This document shows positions 5,898-7,351 of a stretch of 7,351 bases of DNA, one piece after another. The notes beneath the pieces are model-generated. The model was not told where the DNA came from. It saw only the letters and a list, made by a program, of their open reading frames with translations, and made no database searches. The DNA is from an uncultured Chlamydiae bacterium (GTDB lineage Bacteria > Chlamydiota > Chlamydiia > Chlamydiales > Rhabdochlamydiaceae), in assembly GCA_945957075.1 (NCBI GenBank), contig CAMFJP010000070.1, positions 1 through 7,351 of the forward strand, read 5' to 3'. Both the position numbers and the translations under genes were made by a program. Each line of letters begins with the position of its first letter. Position 1 is the stretch's first letter.

Positions 5898-7351
5898 GCT
5901 ACGCATCCCAGGTATCATTGTAGGGTCTGGCATTGCCATTGGGACCCCATTTTTTTCCGTATGCACACGAACACAAAAAACACATGAAATCTTTTTATCA
6001 CAGGAAGAAATCGAACACGAAATCCTACGCTACAGAAAAGCTCTAGAATGCAGTCGTTTTGACATTATACATCTAAAAAATCAGTTACATGATGAAGGTG
6101 CCTTTGAGGCTGAAAAAATCCTAGACACCCATCTACACATACTTTCAGATCCCTTTTTAACGCACCACATTGAAGAAATGACGCGATCGACAAAAAAAGA
6201 TATTGAAACCGTGCTACGTATGGCAATGAAACGTTATGAAAATAAGCTCGCTGACATACAAGCTCCACTTTTTAAACAACGACTCATCGATATTGTAGAC
6301 ATTGCAGAACGCATCTACTCTCACCTTCAAGGCCATAAAATAAAAACGGAAATCGCGCCCAAAGAGACGATTATTTTCGCCCATGAGCTCACACCTTCAC
6401 AAGTTGCCTCTATGCAACATATAGCCGGAATCATCACACAGCAAGGCGGAGGGTATTCACATACAGCAATTATCGCCAAGGCAAAAGGCATTCCTTATCT
6501 CTCCTCGATTGATATCAATGCACTTGCGCAAAAATCTATACACACCGTAATTATAGATGCCGTCCTTGGGTATCTCATCCTCAACCCATCCAAAGACACC
6601 CTCGCACACTACCAAAAATTACATAAAAAGACTCCGAGAACACTTACCGCTCATAATAAAACCCAAGACGCCTTCAAATACTATGCAAATATCGGATCCG
6701 TTACAGAAATCGATAACGCTCTCTATATGGGTGCGGAGGGCATTGGACTTTTTAGATCAGAACAGCTGCTTATGGAACATGGACGCCACGATCTCTCTGA
6801 AGAAAAACAACACCAAATTTATACTTCTTTAGTTGCAAAAACACAAAATAGACCCTGCGTTATCCGCGCATTTGACATAGGTGGAGACAAGTGCCCACCT
6901 GGATTTACAAAACATAGCACCCGTGGCATGCGCTTTCTACTAGAAGATAAAACACTCTTTCTAACACAGGCTCGTGCCATCGCAAGACTTCCAGAACACA
7001 CACCCATCTCTCTACTTTTACCTTGGGTCGCCGATCTTGACGAACTTCTATCAGCAAAAGAGTTAATTAAGCAGGCGTGTACAGAGGCCAATCGTCGCAA
7101 GATTTTACCTATTGGATGCATGGTGGAGCTCCCCTCTCTTATCTTAACAATAGACGCAATAGTAGACCATGTCGACTTCCTTTCTATTGGCACCAATGAC
7201 CTGATGCAGCAAACCCTTGGCATTGACCGTGAAGACCAAACAGCATGGCATAGCATACGCTACCTATTGCATCCAAGCCTTATCCGCATGATCCACAAAA
7301 TCCACAAAGCCGCGTCAACACGCAATATCCCATTGACACTCTGTGGAGAAA
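5881..7351 (+). CDS. ptsI: Phosphoenolpyruvate-protein phosphotransferase, enzyme I (3' end beyond window)
   Basis: Enzyme I starts the phosphotransferase relay in the cytoplasm: it autophosphorylates on histidine from phosphoenolpyruvate and passes the phosphate to HPr. The 490 residues in the window lack roughly the last 80 of the usual 570. GTG 5881 gives MHFTSELRIPGI, leading into the family's PGI..GIAIG start. The N-terminal helical part (about 30-150) should bind HPr. The phospho-histidine motif GGGYSHTAIIAK holds His194. The PEP-binding barrel shows EGIGLFRSE (Arg292), IRAFDIGGDK (Arg329), RGMR (348-351), GCMVELPS (Glu416), GTNDL (Asn439, Asp440), DR (Arg450) and the catalytic cysteine in LTLCGE (Cys488). 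The stretch between GGDK and RGMR is a few residues shorter than in E. coli, and the usual Asn-Pro before the Gly-x-Arg is missing. All other catalytic residues are present, so it is probably active. The gene overlaps ptsH by 17 bases and forms one unit with hprK and ptsH. The alternative, a nitrogen-type enzyme I with an extra GAF domain, is excluded by the short N-terminus. Confidence 0.93.
   Translation, partial: MHFTSELRIPGIIVGSGIAIGTPFFSVCTRTQKTHEIFLSQEEIEHEILRYRKALECSRFDIIHLKNQLHDEGAFEAEKILDTHLHILSDPFLTHHIEEMTRSTKKDIETVLRMAMKRYENKLADIQAPLFKQRLIDIVDIAERIYSHLQGHKIKTEIAPKETIIFAHELTPSQVASMQHIAGIITQQGGGYSHTAIIAKAKGIPYLSSIDINALAQKSIHTVIIDAVLGYLILNPSKDTLAHYQKLHKKTPRTLTAHNKTQDAFKYYANIGSVTEIDNALYMGAEGIGLFRSEQLLMEHGRHDLSEEKQHQIYTSLVAKTQNRPCVIRAFDIGGDKCPPGFTKHSTRGMRFLLEDKTLFLTQARAIARLPEHTPISLLLPWVADLDELLSAKELIKQACTEANRRKILPIGCMVELPSLILTIDAIVDHVDFLSIGTNDLMQQTLGIDREDQTAWHSIRYLLHPSLIRMIHKIHKAASTRNIPLTLCGE

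Noticed and set aside
6819..7256. 145-codon open frame on the minus strand
   Set aside because: It lies wholly inside ptsI, whose catalytic motifs cover the same bases, and its translation resembles no family.

Overview
The window reads as housekeeping sequence from a bacterium of the phylum Chlamydiae, more likely an environmental, amoeba-associated lineage than Chlamydia itself. The grounds are the grouping of a short dnaX, ybaB, a comEC without a hydrolase domain, and a small regulatory-type phosphotransferase set. From memory, chlamydial genomes keep dnaX/ybaB, ptsI/ptsH and comEC near one another. Protein character and moderate, AT-leaning composition also fit. The taxonomic call is inference, because no marker such as rRNA is present. 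TGA is used as an ordinary stop (ndh, ptsH), so the code is standard.

All genes are on the plus strand. Positions 1-104 hold no supported gene. A promoter with a perfect TATAAT box (105-134) precedes dnaX (161-1441, clamp-loader tau/gamma subunit), followed 15 bases later by ybaB/ebfC (1457-1753, nucleoid-associated protein). After a 101-base gap comes ndh (1855-3111, type II NADH dehydrogenase). Its stop overlaps a GTG start of comEC (3108-4547, DNA-uptake channel protein of membrane core only). After a 140-base gap begins a tightly overlapping phosphotransferase group: hprK (4688-5653), ptsH (5631-5897) and ptsI (5881 to beyond the window end).

The last three genes form a coherent regulatory circuit. 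Enzyme I takes phosphate from phosphoenolpyruvate and passes it to a histidine of HPr, while HPr kinase/phosphorylase modifies a separate serine of HPr. HPr here keeps both sites (His16 and Ser47). No sugar permease (enzyme II) lies in the window.

The most notable observation is that the hprK frame is interrupted by an in-frame TGA at 4778-4780 (codon 31), while sequence on both sides keeps clear HprK family character in the same frame. The catalytic domain is intact. This may be a sequencing error, a fresh nonsense mutation, stop readthrough, or a move to an N-terminally shortened enzyme. I see no mobile element, CRISPR array, RNA gene or new multi-gene system.
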